Below, piece by piece: positions 55,389 to 64,000 of a stretch of DNA of 64,000 nucleotides. Under the pieces are notes generated by a model. The model was not told the DNA's origin and searched no databases. It worked only from the letters and a program-made list of their open reading frames with translations. Position numbers and translations under genes: made by a program. Position 1 is the first letter of the stretch, and each line of letters opens with the position of its first letter. The DNA is from Pseudomonas sp. Root562 (GTDB lineage: Bacteria > Pseudomonadota > Gammaproteobacteria > Pseudomonadales > Pseudomonadaceae): NCBI RefSeq assembly GCF_001427125.1, contig NZ_LMGK01000001.1, forward strand, positions 446,108-510,107, given 5' to 3'.

Positions 55389-56402
55389 ATGCCAACGTTT
55401 TCTCAGCGTCAAGTTTTGCTGGTCATCAGCTGGGTCATTATTTTTGGCGGACTGCTGCTGGTTATCCCGCTGCGATTGCTGCCCAGCCTGCTGGCCGGGT
55501 TGCTCGTGTTCGAACTGGTCAACATGCTCACCCCGCAGTTGCAGCGGTTGATCGAAGGGCGCCGTGCGCGCTGGCTGGCAGTGGCGTTGCTGGGGACGTT
55601 GATTGTCAGTGTGCTGGCGCTGGTTTTCGCCGGCGCCATCAGCTTCCTGCTGCACGAAGCAGAAAATCCCGGGGCTTCCCTGGACAAATTCATGGGCGTG
55701 GTCGACCGCGCACGCGGGCAATTGCCGCCGTTCATCGACGCCTATCTGCCGGCCAGCGCCGCCGAGTTCCGGGTGGCGATTGGCGAATGGATCAGCAAGC
55801 ACCTCAGCGATTTGCAGCTGGTGGGCAAGGACGCGGCGCACATGTTCGTGACGCTGCTGATTGGCATGGTGCTGGGCGCGATCATCGCCTTGCAGCGCAT
55901 TCCCGACCTGACCAAGCGCAAGCCGCTGGCCGCCGCACTGTTCGATCGCCTGCACCTGCTGGTCCAGGCCTTTCGCAACATCGTGTTCGCGCAGATCAAG
56001 ATTTCCCTGCTCAACACTTTCTTCACCGGGATCTTCCTGGCGGTGGTGCTGCCGATGTTCGGCATCAAGCTGCCGTTGACCAAGACCCTGATCGTCCTGA
56101 CCTTCCTGCTCGGCCTGTTGCCAGTGATCGGCAACCTGATGTCGAACACCCTGATCACCATCGTCGGCCTGTCGCTGTCGATCTGGGTGGCGATGGCAGC
56201 GCTGGGCTACCTGATCGTCATCCACAAGCTCGAGTACTTCCTCAACGCGCGCATCGTCGGCGGGCAGATCAGTGCCAAGTCGTGGGAGTTGCTCTTGGCG
56301 ATGCTGGTGTTCGAGGCCGCGTTCGGCCTGCCGGGTGTGGTGGCGGGGCCGATCTACTACGCGTATCTGAAGAGTGAGTTGAAGCAGGTGGGGATGGTGT
56401 AA
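55389..56402 (+). CDS. AI-2E-family (PerM-like) membrane transporter
   Basis: A 337-aa membrane protein with about seven helices and the family C-terminal signature. N-terminal helix pair (LLVISWVIIFGGLLLVIPLR) and the central EWISKHLSDLQLVGKDAAHM amphipathic region precede FLLGLLPVIGNLMSNTLITI and LEYFLNARIVGGQISAKSWE. The family includes TqsA, AI-2 exporter, and Na+/H+ or other transporters; the actual substrate is unknown. Standalone; a palindromic repeat follows. Confidence 0.87.
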   Translation: MPTFSQRQVLLVISWVIIFGGLLLVIPLRLLPSLLAGLLVFELVNMLTPQLQRLIEGRRARWLAVALLGTLIVSVLALVFAGAISFLLHEAENPGASLDKFMGVVDRARGQLPPFIDAYLPASAAEFRVAIGEWISKHLSDLQLVGKDAAHMFVTLLIGMVLGAIIALQRIPDLTKRKPLAAALFDRLHLLVQAFRNIVFAQIKISLLNTFFTGIFLAVVLPMFGIKLPLTKTLIVLTFLLGLLPVIGNLMSNTLITIVGLSLSIWVAMAALGYLIVIHKLEYFLNARIVGGQISAKSWELLLAMLVFEAAFGLPGVVAGPIYYAYLKSELKQVGMV

Positions 56403-56410
56403 CCCCGCCC

Positions 56411-56523
56411 GATCATTCCCACGCTCTGCGTGGGAATGCATCCCGTGACGCTCCGCGTCACAGCCTCAACAGCGGACGCAGAGCGTCCATGGCGGCATTC
56501 CCACGCAGAGCGTGGGAACGATC
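56411..56523. repeat. Palindromic GATC(A/G)TTCCCACGC element, 113-bp copy
   Basis: Ends GATCATTCCCACGCTCTGCG and its complement ending GTGGGAACGATC, with GTGACGCTCCGCGTCAC as an inner complete palindrome. It lies between convergent stops. Confidence 0.85.
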
Positions 56524-56540
56524 ATTAACTCGGTTCTGGA

Positions 56541-57815
56541 TCAGCCCATCGGGCCGTAGCGTTTTGCAGCCTCGATCGCCAGACCGCTGCCGATGCTGCC
56601 AAAGATGTTGCCTTCCACATGCCGCGCATTCGGCAACATCGCCGAGACGCTGTTGCGCAGTGCCGGGATGCCGCTCGAACCACCGGTAAAGAACACCGTA
56701 TCCACCTGATCGACCCGCACATCGGCGTCCGCCAGCAACTGGGTGACGCTGTTGCGCACGCGTTCGAGCAGGTTGTCGATGGCCGATTCGAACAGGGCGC
56801 GACTCAGCTCCACGCTCAACCCGGCTTCGATGCGGTCCAGCGGCACATGGCGGCTGTCGGCGTGGGTCAACTGAATTTTGGTTTCTTCGACTTCCATTGC
56901 CAGCCAGTGCCCGGCGCGCTGCTCGATCAGCTTGAACAGGCGATCGATGCCGCCGGTGTCTTCGATGTCGTAGCGCATGCTGCCCAGGGCCAGGGTCGAC
57001 TTCTGCGAGTACACCGAGTTAATGGTATGCCAGGTCGCCAGGTTCATATGGTGGCTGGTCGGCATGTAGGCGCCGCTCTTCATGCGGCTGCCGTAGCCGA
57101 ACAATGGCATCAGGCCTTGCAGGCTCAGTTGTTTGTCGAAGTCGGTCCCGCCGATGTGCACGCCGCCGGTGGCGAGGATGTCATCGTGACGGTTGTCGTG
57201 GTTGCGGCGTTCCGGGGACAGGCGCACCAGCGAGAAGTCGGAAGTACCACCGCCGATGTCGACGATCAGCACCAACTCTTCTTTTTCGATGGTCGACTCG
57301 TAGTCGAACGCCGCGGCAATCGGTTCGTACTGGAACGAGACTTCCTTGAAACCGATGGCGCGGGCCACGTCCACCAGCGTGTTTTCCGCTTCCTGGTCAG
57401 CCATTTCGTCGTCGTCGACGAAGAACACCGGACGACCCAGCACCACTTCTTCGAATTCCCGACCGGCGGTGGCTTCGGCACGCTTCTTCAACTGGCCGAT
57501 GAACAGCCCGAGCAGGTCCTTGAACGGCATCGCCGTGCCCAGGACACTGGTGTCGTGCTTGATCAGCTTGGAACCCAGCAGGCTCTTGAGCGAGCGCATC
57601 AACCGGCCTTCGTAGCCTTCCAGGTACTCGTGCAGCGCCAGCCGGCCGTACACCGGGCGGCGTTCTTCGATGTTGAAGAACACCACCGACGGCAGGGTGA
57701 TCTTGTCGTCCTCCAGCGCGATCAGCGTTTCCACGCCGGGACGCAGCCAGCCGACAGTGGAGTTGGACGTGCCAAAATCGATACCAACGGCACGGGCTGG
57801 AGATGCGTTGTTCAT
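56541..57815 (-). CDS. Hsp70-family ATPase, YegD-like
   Basis: A 424-aa actin-fold ATPase with GIDFGTSNSTVGWL (phosphate 1 motif), VLIVDIGGGTSDFSLV (phosphate 2) and FFTGGSSGIPALR (adenosine motif). It lacks the substrate-binding and lid domains of DnaK, so it is a YegD-type Hsp70-like protein with unknown client. Start ATG 57815; a TTG at 57824 is possible. It is divergent from cbpA, which could provide its J-domain partner, and the two share a 296-bp control region. Confidence 0.9.
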   Translation of the reverse strand: MNNASPARAVGIDFGTSNSTVGWLRPGVETLIALEDDKITLPSVVFFNIEERRPVYGRLALHEYLEGYEGRLMRSLKSLLGSKLIKHDTSVLGTAMPFKDLLGLFIGQLKKRAEATAGREFEEVVLGRPVFFVDDDEMADQEAENTLVDVARAIGFKEVSFQYEPIAAAFDYESTIEKEELVLIVDIGGGTSDFSLVRLSPERRNHDNRHDDILATGGVHIGGTDFDKQLSLQGLMPLFGYGSRMKSGAYMPTSHHMNLATWHTINSVYSQKSTLALGSMRYDIEDTGGIDRLFKLIEQRAGHWLAMEVEETKIQLTHADSRHVPLDRIEAGLSVELSRALFESAIDNLLERVRNSVTQLLADADVRVDQVDTVFFTGGSSGIPALRNSVSAMLPNARHVEGNIFGSIGSGLAIEAAKRYGPMG

Positions 57816-57911
57816 GTCTTTCAAGTTCCGGTTAAAAAACGGCCGCGCAGTGTATGTCAGTGCGGCACAGAATCGAAGGCCGACTATCCGCTAAATCTTG
57901 CCTTTCGGCGC

Positions 57912-57939
57912 CTTGAAAGATGCGTCGGCACCCCCAAAC
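57912..57939 (+). promoter_or_regulatory. Possible sigma-32 heat-shock promoter upstream of cbpA
   Basis: CTTGAA(A) (57912-57917), a 14-bp spacer and CCCCAAAC (57932-57939) match the sigma-32 elements CTTGAA and CCCCATNT well. It points toward cbpA with a leader of about 165 nt. Confidence 0.45.
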
Positions 57940-58111
57940 TACCCTGCATCAACCGGACAGCCTGGGGCAACCGCAAGAAGCCCCGCCCGCTGCCGATAAA
58001 CTTCTGATGCGCTGCCCGGTCACAACCTTGAGATTGGTCAAGCCCTGCGCTGCAAACAGGCGCATGCTGTGGCAGGTAGCGCGATTTCGATAACGGATGG
58101 TGATTCGAGCG

Positions 58112-59056
58112 ATGGACTTCAAAGACTATTACAAGATTCTCGGCGTGGAGCCGACGGCAGACGACAAGGCGATCAAGGCCGCCTATCGCAAGCTCGCCCG
58201 CAAATACCACCCCGATGTCAGCAAGGAAAAGGACGCCGAGGCCAAGTTCAAGGACGCCTCTGAAGCCTATGAAGCCCTGAAAAGCGCCGACAAGCGTGCC
58301 GAATACGACGACCTGCGCCGTTATGGCCAGCATGGCCAGCCGTTCCAGGGACCACCGGGCTGGCAGAGCCGTGGCGGTTTCGGTGGCGGTGGTCAGGACA
58401 CCGGCGATTTCTCGGATTTCTTCAGTTCGATCTTCGGTAACCGTGGCCCCGGTTTCGGCGCTGGACAGTCGCGTCGCAGCAGCGGACGCAGAGGGCAAGA
58501 CGTGGAAATGGAACTGGGGATTTTTCTTGAAGAAACCCTCTCGAACGAATCGAAGAAGGTCACTTTCCAGGTACCGCAATACAACGCCGCCGGCCAGCAC
58601 GTCAGCAATACCCCGAAAAGCCTGAATGTGAAGATTCCCGCCGGCGTGAGCGACGGCGAGCGCATCCGGCTCAAGGGCCAGGGCGCACCGGGTGTCGGTG
58701 GTGGTGCCAATGGCGATCTGTACCTGACCATTCGGTTTGCGCCGCATCCGAAATTCGACGTCGAAGGCGAGAACCTGATCATCACGTTGCCCCTGGCACC
58801 GTGGGAGTTGGCGCTGGGCACTGAAGTGGCGGTGCCAACGCTGACCGGCAAGATCAACCTCAAGGTCCCGGCCGGCAGCCAGAATGGCCAGCGCATGCGC
58901 GCCAAGGGCCACGGCCTGCTGAACAAAGCGGGCGAGCGCGGTTACCTGTTCGTGCAATTGAAGGCCGTCATGCCGAAAAAATCGGACGATGACATCAAGG
59001 CCTTGTGGCAGGAACTGGCGAAGAAAGCCGCCTTCGACCCGAGAGAAAATTTCTGA
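58112..59056 (+). CDS. cbpA: Curved DNA-binding protein / DnaJ-like co-chaperone CbpA
   Basis: A 314-aa class B J-protein. The J-domain (1-70) has the HPD motif at 33-35 ([11 protein letters not shown]), followed by a Gly/Phe-rich linker ([20 protein letters not shown]) and two C-terminal beta domains; no zinc finger. It stimulates Hsp70 ATPase and in E. coli also binds curved DNA. ATG 58112 is used; an ATG-less start at 58097 lacks support. CbpM is encoded 23 bp downstream, the standard pair. No strong Shine-Dalgarno sequence. Confidence 0.94.
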   Translation: MDFKDYYKILGVEPTADDKAIKAAYRKLARKYHPDVSKEKDAEAKFKDASEAYEALKSADKRAEYDDLRRYGQHGQPFQGPPGWQSRGGFGGGGQDTGDFSDFFSSIFGNRGPGFGAGQSRRSSGRRGQDVEMELGIFLEETLSNESKKVTFQVPQYNAAGQHVSNTPKSLNVKIPAGVSDGERIRLKGQGAPGVGGGANGDLYLTIRFAPHPKFDVEGENLIITLPLAPWELALGTEVAVPTLTGKINLKVPAGSQNGQRMRAKGHGLLNKAGERGYLFVQLKAVMPKKSDDDIKALWQELAKKAAFDPRENF

Positions 59057-59079
59057 TCCCCGAGACGGAGTAGCCCATC

Positions 59080-59385
59080 ATGAGCAACCCCCTGATCGTT
59101 CAACTGGACCTGGCAGAATTCTGTGAGGCGACCGATTTGTCGGACGTCTACGTGATCGAAATCGTCGAGCACGGCATCCTCGAACCTCAGGGCACCGTGC
59201 CCAGGGACTGGCGTTTCACCGATTACGAACTGACCCTGGCCAAACGCGCCGCCAAGCTGCGGCGCGATCTGGAGCTGGACTGGGAAGGCGTCGCCCTGGC
59301 GCTGGACCTGTTGGAAGAGGTCCAGCAACTGCGGGCAGAGAACCGGATGTTGAAGCAGCGGTTGGGGCGGTTGGTGGTTGAATAG
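59080..59385 (+). CDS. cbpM: Chaperone modulator CbpM
   Basis: A 101-aa MerR-like helical protein that binds the CbpA J-domain and inhibits it. FCEATDLSDVYVIEIVEHGI resembles the MerR-type HTH, followed by a C-terminal helix/coiled coil LLEEVQQLRAENRMLKQRLG. GAGACGGAG precedes ATG 59080. Operon with cbpA. Confidence 0.93.
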   Translation: MSNPLIVQLDLAEFCEATDLSDVYVIEIVEHGILEPQGTVPRDWRFTDYELTLAKRAAKLRRDLELDWEGVALALDLLEEVQQLRAENRMLKQRLGRLVVE

Positions 59386-59428
59386 GTGTTCGTAGAGGGC
59401 CTGTCTTGGCCGATCCCCGCGCCGACCG

Positions 59429-60556
59429 TCACAAATGCCTGGGCAACACCACCGTAAACAACGTGCCATCGGCCTCATTGGAAGTGACGTCGATCGTGCC
59501 CTTATGGGCATCGACCACTTCCTTGACGATAAACAAGCCCAACCCAAGACTGGTGGTGGGCTCGCCGAGCTCTTCGCTGGCGCTGCGTACCAGCGGGTCG
59601 AATATCGTCGGGATCGCGTCGGCGGGAATCGGGATTCCGTCATTGTGCACCGTCAGTTGGACGCTGTTTTGCTCCCCCCTGATCGTCACGGTCACCTGGC
59701 GTTTGTCCGAGCCATGCTGGAGCGCGTTGCCGATCAGGTTTTGCAGCATTTGATCCAGCCGTCGCGAGTCCCACACGCCCTTGGTGTCTCCGAGAATATT
59801 CAGGATCGGATCACATTCCGGTTGCGCGGCACATGCCCGGGCAATGGCTTCCTGTGCCGTTTCGGCCAGGTCCATGGGCGCGGGCTCGATGGGCAGGCTC
59901 TTGCCCAGACGGCTGCGCACCAGTTCCAGCAAGTCGTTGACCATCATCACCATGTGCCCGGTGCCGCGTTTGATGTTGCCCGCGCATTTCAACGCATCAC
60001 CTTCGAGGGCGGCTTTACGCAGCAGCATTTCAGTAGACATGCTCACCGCTTGCAAAGGTGAACGCAGGTCGTGGCCGAGGACGGCGAGGAAAATGTCCCG
60101 CGAGCGATTGACCCTTTCGGCATAGGCGGCCGTGGACTCGGCCAGGGCTTCGTCGATGGCTTCATTGAAACGAATCATGTCCTGGAAATAGGTCATGTCG
60201 GGGGACTCGAGGCTGTCGACCCACAGACGGATCACACAGGCGCGCAAGTGGCGAAATTCGCTGGTCATCTGCACCAGATCGAAACCCACGGTGTGACGCA
60301 GTTCGCCGTGACTGGCGCCGGCCTCATCCAGGCTCGGAGTTTTTTCCGGGCCTTCGCCTTTGGCCTTGGCCGCTTGTTCATCGGGCGTTTGAGGCTTGCT
60401 CATGTCCCGAGCGGCGGCCAGCAGGATCGCCCTCGAATGGTCGCGTAGCGCGGCGCTGTCCATAAGATCGGCCGCGGGGGTGATGGTTTCGGCGAACAGT
60501 TCCCATTCATCGACGATTCGATCAACGTTCAGCACGATGAACTCGGAAAGACGCAT
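59429..60556 (-). CDS. Sensor histidine kinase with RsbRD-like N-terminal domain
   Basis: A 375-aa soluble kinase with no membrane helix. The N-terminal 150 residues are helical with an RsbRD-like pattern (IVLNVDRIVDEWELFAETIT). A HisKA domain has the phosphoacceptor His162 (FLAVLGHDLRSPLQAV), then the HATPase domain N-box NLIGNALQHGS, G1 VHNDGIPIP and G2 LGLGLFIVKEVV. No receiver or response regulator is adjacent, so it is orphan. ATG 60556 has CAGGAAA upstream; longer frames are unsupported. The signal is unknown; cytoplasmic. Confidence 0.88.
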   Translation of the reverse strand: MRLSEFIVLNVDRIVDEWELFAETITPAADLMDSAALRDHSRAILLAAARDMSKPQTPDEQAAKAKGEGPEKTPSLDEAGASHGELRHTVGFDLVQMTSEFRHLRACVIRLWVDSLESPDMTYFQDMIRFNEAIDEALAESTAAYAERVNRSRDIFLAVLGHDLRSPLQAVSMSTEMLLRKAALEGDALKCAGNIKRGTGHMVMMVNDLLELVRSRLGKSLPIEPAPMDLAETAQEAIARACAAQPECDPILNILGDTKGVWDSRRLDQMLQNLIGNALQHGSDKRQVTVTIRGEQNSVQLTVHNDGIPIPADAIPTIFDPLVRSASEELGEPTTSLGLGLFIVKEVVDAHKGTIDVTSNEADGTLFTVVLPRHL

Positions 60557-60745
60557 GGCAATTTCCTGAACATGAACAAGGGAGACCGATTCGAATAGTA
60601 GCCCCTTTGGCGAGAAATACACGACCGCTCATGCCGAGGCAAAACCCGTCGACATCGCCCCGCCGAAATCGGGCCTGTGAATGACAATCGAGCGATCGAG
60701 GGCATTTCCGGGCTAATAAGAGCATGTCGCCGGCGGCGGGCATAG

Positions 60746-60773
60746 TTGGCAGGCGTGTGGTGTTATTTATATA
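60746..60773 (+). promoter_or_regulatory. Possible sigma-70 promoter of the giant DUF6543-type gene
   Basis: TTGGCA (60746-60751), a 16-bp spacer and TATATA (60768-60773) lie in an AT-rich patch with about a 120-nt leader. The 60557-60902 gap contains this and no gene; its right half is clearly more AT-rich than the rest of the window. Confidence 0.45.
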
Positions 60774-60902
60774 TGTGCAACTCTTTGATGTTCGAAGGGT
60801 TATTCAGTTTTATCCAGAGGAGTTCAGCAGGTTTTTAGTCTTTTGTTTTATGTCTGGCGGCTTAAGCTGAAGGCTTCTCGGGTTGTTCTGGATTGTAAGT
60901 CA

Positions 60903-63900
60903 ATGGATGAGTTACAGAATATTAATGAAGTTTCAAGTTCGTCGTTGTCACCGGCGCAAAACAACGGTGTTCATTATGAGCGTATTGTTCAGGTGCTTCC
61001 GCCCGCCATAAAAACGGCGCCGCCAGCGAGGGTATCGAGGCTTGCCAGCACCACGGTCTCGACACCGGGTTGGTACCTGAAAGCTTCCGCCGTCGATCGG
61101 CAATACCTCAAGGAGTTGATCGACAAGCGCTGGCTGTTGCAGCGACTGGTGGAGGCGCCGTTGCAAGACCTGCAACAGGACATCAGAGCGTTTGCCAAAC
61201 CCTTGCTGTCCCAGTTGATCAGTTCAAATTTCAACAGCCATGACGACGTCAGCCAGTTGACCCTGAAGTTGTATGTGCCGGACAGAATCATCTTCGGTAT
61301 CGATCGCGGTGCCAGCCATTTACGTGAGTCCACCTTGTTGGACGCGGCGCTGCATAACTTCGAAGAGCCGGAAACCGCCGCTGATTATTTCAGGAGTGGT
61401 TCCGGTGTTTACCGCAGCGACTTGCGAGGGGAGCCGTCGCTGATACCGTCGATGTCAGTCAGCAAAATCGCCAGGCTGTGTCGCCGGCTGGACGTCGGCG
61501 CCCAGTATCAAAACCATCTGAAATCCCTGCTGCTGCCGGCCGACACGCAGCAAAGGCAGGTGCTGGAGCAGCGCGGTGCGGCCAGTGAGAAAGCGGCGTT
61601 TGAACTGGCTTCACTGATTGCCCTGTTGAAAGACGATATCAGTTCGTATGCCTACGGTGTCCTGCGTGATGTTCGCGACAATAAAAGCGCCATCAGTTTC
61701 CATCACCGACCGCTGCATCGACATCGGCTGTCCCTGATGGGCTTTTCGCTGCACGGTGTGGTGTTGTTCAGCGCCGAGGGCGACGGCGGCAAAATCCAGG
61801 CTGCCGTGGAGGCCCTGGCGCCTGATGAGCGTGCTGCCTGGCTTAACCTGTCAAGCATGTTATCGGTGGTATTGCCAGGCAACGACATCGACAAGTTCAA
61901 ACTGCTGCAGGCGTTTTTCGCCAACGGCCCTACCGGGGTCAGCGAAGAGATGCTGCGCCAGCGGGACATCTATAAACAAAACCGCTTGAGCGGCCCGGTG
62001 ATTGCCTATGTACCGGACGACCCAGTGCACCCTTTGAAAGAATACGCTTCGCTGACGGACTTCATGAAAGTGCTGATCAGCCAGCTGCGTGAGCCGGACT
62101 ATCAGGCATTCTTCAGCCGTTTCGTGGCGCAGAAAGACAAGGGCCGGTTCTTTGCCCGGGTCAGGGAACGGCTGAGCCGGATAACCTGGCAGCAACGCGA
62201 ACCGCTGGACATGGGGCCATGGTGGCGGGAAACCGCGGTCGAGAATCCGAATGCCGAGCCCGTCACCCACCGGCTGTCCGGTGAGCTGTGGGCACAGCTG
62301 TACCGACTAAAACGTGACAAGGCGATCAGCGATGCTCGGGTCATCGCGGTGCCGACCGGCGATGAAGACGCCACCACCCGCTGGAAACGCCTGACCAGCT
62401 ATCTGGACATTGGCTGGAACCTGTTCAACTTTACCGCGATGCTGGTTCCAGGGCTGGGCGAAGCCATGCTGGCGTTGATGGTGGCGCAGATTGGCGAAGA
62501 GCTGCTGGAGGGAATCGAGGACTGGAGCAAGGGCGATCGGGACGAAGCATCGACGCACATCAACTCGGTCTTGATCAACTTTGCGCAACTGGCCTTGATG
62601 GCCACCGGGCATGTCTTGCCCAGCGGCGCCCGGGTGGCGGTCACACCCAGCCCGATGATCGACAGCCTCAAACCGGTGGAGCTGCCCGATGGCAAGACCC
62701 GCCTCTGGAAACCGGATCTGGCGCCTTATGAGCAGTCGGTGATGCTGCCGGCGGAGGCCAAGCCCAATGATCTGGGGATTTATCAGTACAACGATCAGCA
62801 GTGGCTGCGCCTGGAGAAAAAGCATTACCGGGTGCGCCAGGACCCGGTGACGGGCGAGCATCGTCTGCAGCATCCGACCCGGCCAAGCGCCTATCAGCCC
62901 AGGGTGGAGCACAATAATGCCGGCGCCTGGAAAGCTGAAACCGAGCACCCCTTGAGGTGGGACGCGACTCAACTGATGTCTCGCCTGGACAACTCACTGG
63001 ATAATTACTCGGCATCTACCCTGGCCAAGATCCAGCAAGTGAGCGGCGTTGAAGAGGGGCTGTTGCGCCGGTTGCATGTTGAACATGAAACGCCGCCTGC
63101 GCTGTTGCGCGATACGTTGACACGTTTCAATACCTATGCGGACGCGCAACGCTATCCCGAGCAAATCCTGTCGGATCAGGTGTCGGAGGAAATGTCCGGT
63201 TTTCTGCCGGCGACGCTGGTTGAGCTGCCGCGCTGGCCGGAGTCCCGGGCCCTGGAGGTGTTTGAACGCGATGACCGCACCGGTGCGTCCGTCAAACATG
63301 GCAACACCCTGGCCGCTGAGCCACAGACCCTCAAAATCAGCCGCTCGGAGTTGGTGGCCGGGAAACTGCCTGAACGGGTGATTGAGTCGCTGGACACGGC
63401 TGAACTTCGCGAGATGCTGGGTGCGAAGGTCGCCAATGACACGTCCTCACGGATCGACGCGCTGCGCAGTCGCCTGGCCATGCAGGCGCGCAAGCAACAA
63501 AAGCGTCTGTTCGACGCACTCTACAAGAGCCGCGATGTGTCCGGCAGCGCGCAAGTGCGTTTGCTGGTGGATGATTTTGCGCAGCTGCCCGCCAGCGTCG
63601 CGCAAGAATTACTCGAGAGTGCCGAGCCCACGGATCTGCAGCATCTGACCGAGAAACGCCGCCTGCCGCTGCGTTTGCGCCGGCAGGCCCGCCTGGCGCA
63701 GGAGCACGTGCGCTTGAACCGGGCCTATGAGGGGCTTTACCTCGATGAACTGGTAAGTGCCGATACCCGCCGGCTCGAACTCGCCACGCTGGCCAGCCTG
63801 CCCGGTTGGTCGACGCAAGTGCGGATCGAAATTCGTCACCTGGGATTTTCCGGGGATTTGCTCGCCAGCGTGGGGCCGGCGCAGGCACCGATCCGTAAGG

Positions 63901-64000
63901 TGCTGGTGCTGGAGGAAGATGGCCTCTACCAGGCGCGTGACGCAAATGATCACCACTTGCACGGTACCGACGACCTCTATGCTTCGGTGCTGCATGCGCT
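60903..64000 (+). CDS. Giant DUF6543/dermonecrotic-toxin-like protein, 5' part
   Basis: The frame is open from ATG 60903 to the window edge, giving 1,032 codons without stop, and continues beyond. The protein has a short polar N-terminus with no signal peptide, then a region resembling DUF6543 proteins of Pseudomonas (RQYLKELIDKRWLLQRLVEA, LKLYVPDRIIFGIDRG). A hydrophobic pair of helices lies at about residues 498-575 (LDIGWNLFNFTAMLVPGLGE, VLINFAQLALMATGH). The C-terminal portion seen is helical and Arg/Leu rich. Full-length relatives run to 1,500-2,500 residues with leucine-rich repeats and NEL-type ubiquitin ligase ends; that part is not visible. The ribosome site is weak. Confidence 0.8.
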   Translation, partial: MDELQNINEVSSSSLSPAQNNGVHYERIVQVLPPAIKTAPPARVSRLASTTVSTPGWYLKASAVDRQYLKELIDKRWLLQRLVEAPLQDLQQDIRAFAKPLLSQLISSNFNSHDDVSQLTLKLYVPDRIIFGIDRGASHLRESTLLDAALHNFEEPETAADYFRSGSGVYRSDLRGEPSLIPSMSVSKIARLCRRLDVGAQYQNHLKSLLLPADTQQRQVLEQRGAASEKAAFELASLIALLKDDISSYAYGVLRDVRDNKSAISFHHRPLHRHRLSLMGFSLHGVVLFSAEGDGGKIQAAVEALAPDERAAWLNLSSMLSVVLPGNDIDKFKLLQAFFANGPTGVSEEMLRQRDIYKQNRLSGPVIAYVPDDPVHPLKEYASLTDFMKVLISQLREPDYQAFFSRFVAQKDKGRFFARVRERLSRITWQQREPLDMGPWWRETAVENPNAEPVTHRLSGELWAQLYRLKRDKAISDARVIAVPTGDEDATTRWKRLTSYLDIGWNLFNFTAMLVPGLGEAMLALMVAQIGEELLEGIEDWSKGDRDEASTHINSVLINFAQLALMATGHVLPSGARVAVTPSPMIDSLKPVELPDGKTRLWKPDLAPYEQSVMLPAEAKPNDLGIYQYNDQQWLRLEKKHYRVRQDPVTGEHRLQHPTRPSAYQPRVEHNNAGAWKAETEHPLRWDATQLMSRLDNSLDNYSASTLAKIQQVSGVEEGLLRRLHVEHETPPALLRDTLTRFNTYADAQRYPEQILSDQVSEEMSGFLPATLVELPRWPESRALEVFERDDRTGASVKHGNTLAAEPQTLKISRSELVAGKLPERVIESLDTAELREMLGAKVANDTSSRIDALRSRLAMQARKQQKRLFDALYKSRDVSGSAQVRLLVDDFAQLPASVAQELLESAEPTDLQHLTEKRRLPLRLRRQARLAQEHVRLNRAYEGLYLDELVSADTRRLELATLASLPGWSTQVRIEIRHLGFSGDLLASVGPAQAPIRKVLVLEEDGLYQARDANDHHLHGTDDLYASVLHA

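Overview
The window is a contiguous piece of a Pseudomonas chromosome, most likely from the P. fluorescens group. The evidence is high GC with strong G/C third positions, azurin, the purA/rnr/rlmB/rpsF-rpsR-rplI/dnaB order, an RpoN-type liv operon, a DUF6543 toxin-like giant gene, and dense Pseudomonas-style REP palindromes between genes. No prophage, integrase, transposase, CRISPR array or rRNA gene was seen. I found no frameshifted gene; the only broken genes are the two cut by the window edges and a duplicated 3' tail of nadE.

Layout. 1-5.6 kb: end of purA, a chemoreceptor, an iron(III) ABC permease and binding protein on the minus strand, and two near-identical tRNA-Leu(CAG) genes, each with its own promoter and terminator. 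5.8-15.7 kb: core information processing (RNase R, RlmB, S6, S18, a DUF2232 membrane protein, L9, DnaB, YgiQ). 16-22.7 kb: a three-gene cluster of two transglutaminase-like proteins around a circularly permuted ATP-grasp/alpha-E protein; this is the best candidate for a poorly described biochemical system. 22.9-26.9 kb: a small basic/acidic protein, a LOG-family hydrolase, azurin, and the NAD salvage pair pncB-nadE.

27-31.2 kb: LysR regulator, AmaB-type dehydrogenase and AmaA-type oxidase (lysine/pipecolate catabolism). 31.5-36.7 kb: a complete branched-chain amino acid ABC operon preceded by a consensus sigma-54 promoter. 36.7-37.5 kb: an 840-bp gene-free stretch carrying a cluster of DnaA boxes. 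37.5-42.2 kb: an SDR, an AGE-family epimerase, and the urease accessory genes ureE-F-G-hupE without the structural subunits. 42.5-47.5 kb: an isochorismatase-like hydrolase, a Tat-exported amidohydrolase, LysR and DesT-like TetR regulators, and an exported protein made of 13-residue repeats.

47.9-60.6 kb: AsmA-like protein, LysR/AzoR/SMR group, P. fragi-type lipase, a DMT exporter divergent from an AraC regulator, PsiF, an AI-2E family permease, a chaperone group (YegD-like Hsp70 divergent from cbpA-cbpM) and an orphan histidine kinase. 60.9 kb to the edge: the first 1,032 codons of a giant DUF6543-type toxin/effector-like protein.

Repeats. At least ten REP-type inverted pairs sit in intergenic spaces, often at gene ends. 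A second family of about 110-bp fully palindromic elements (ends GATCGTTCCCACGC) occurs at four loci plus one internally deleted copy.
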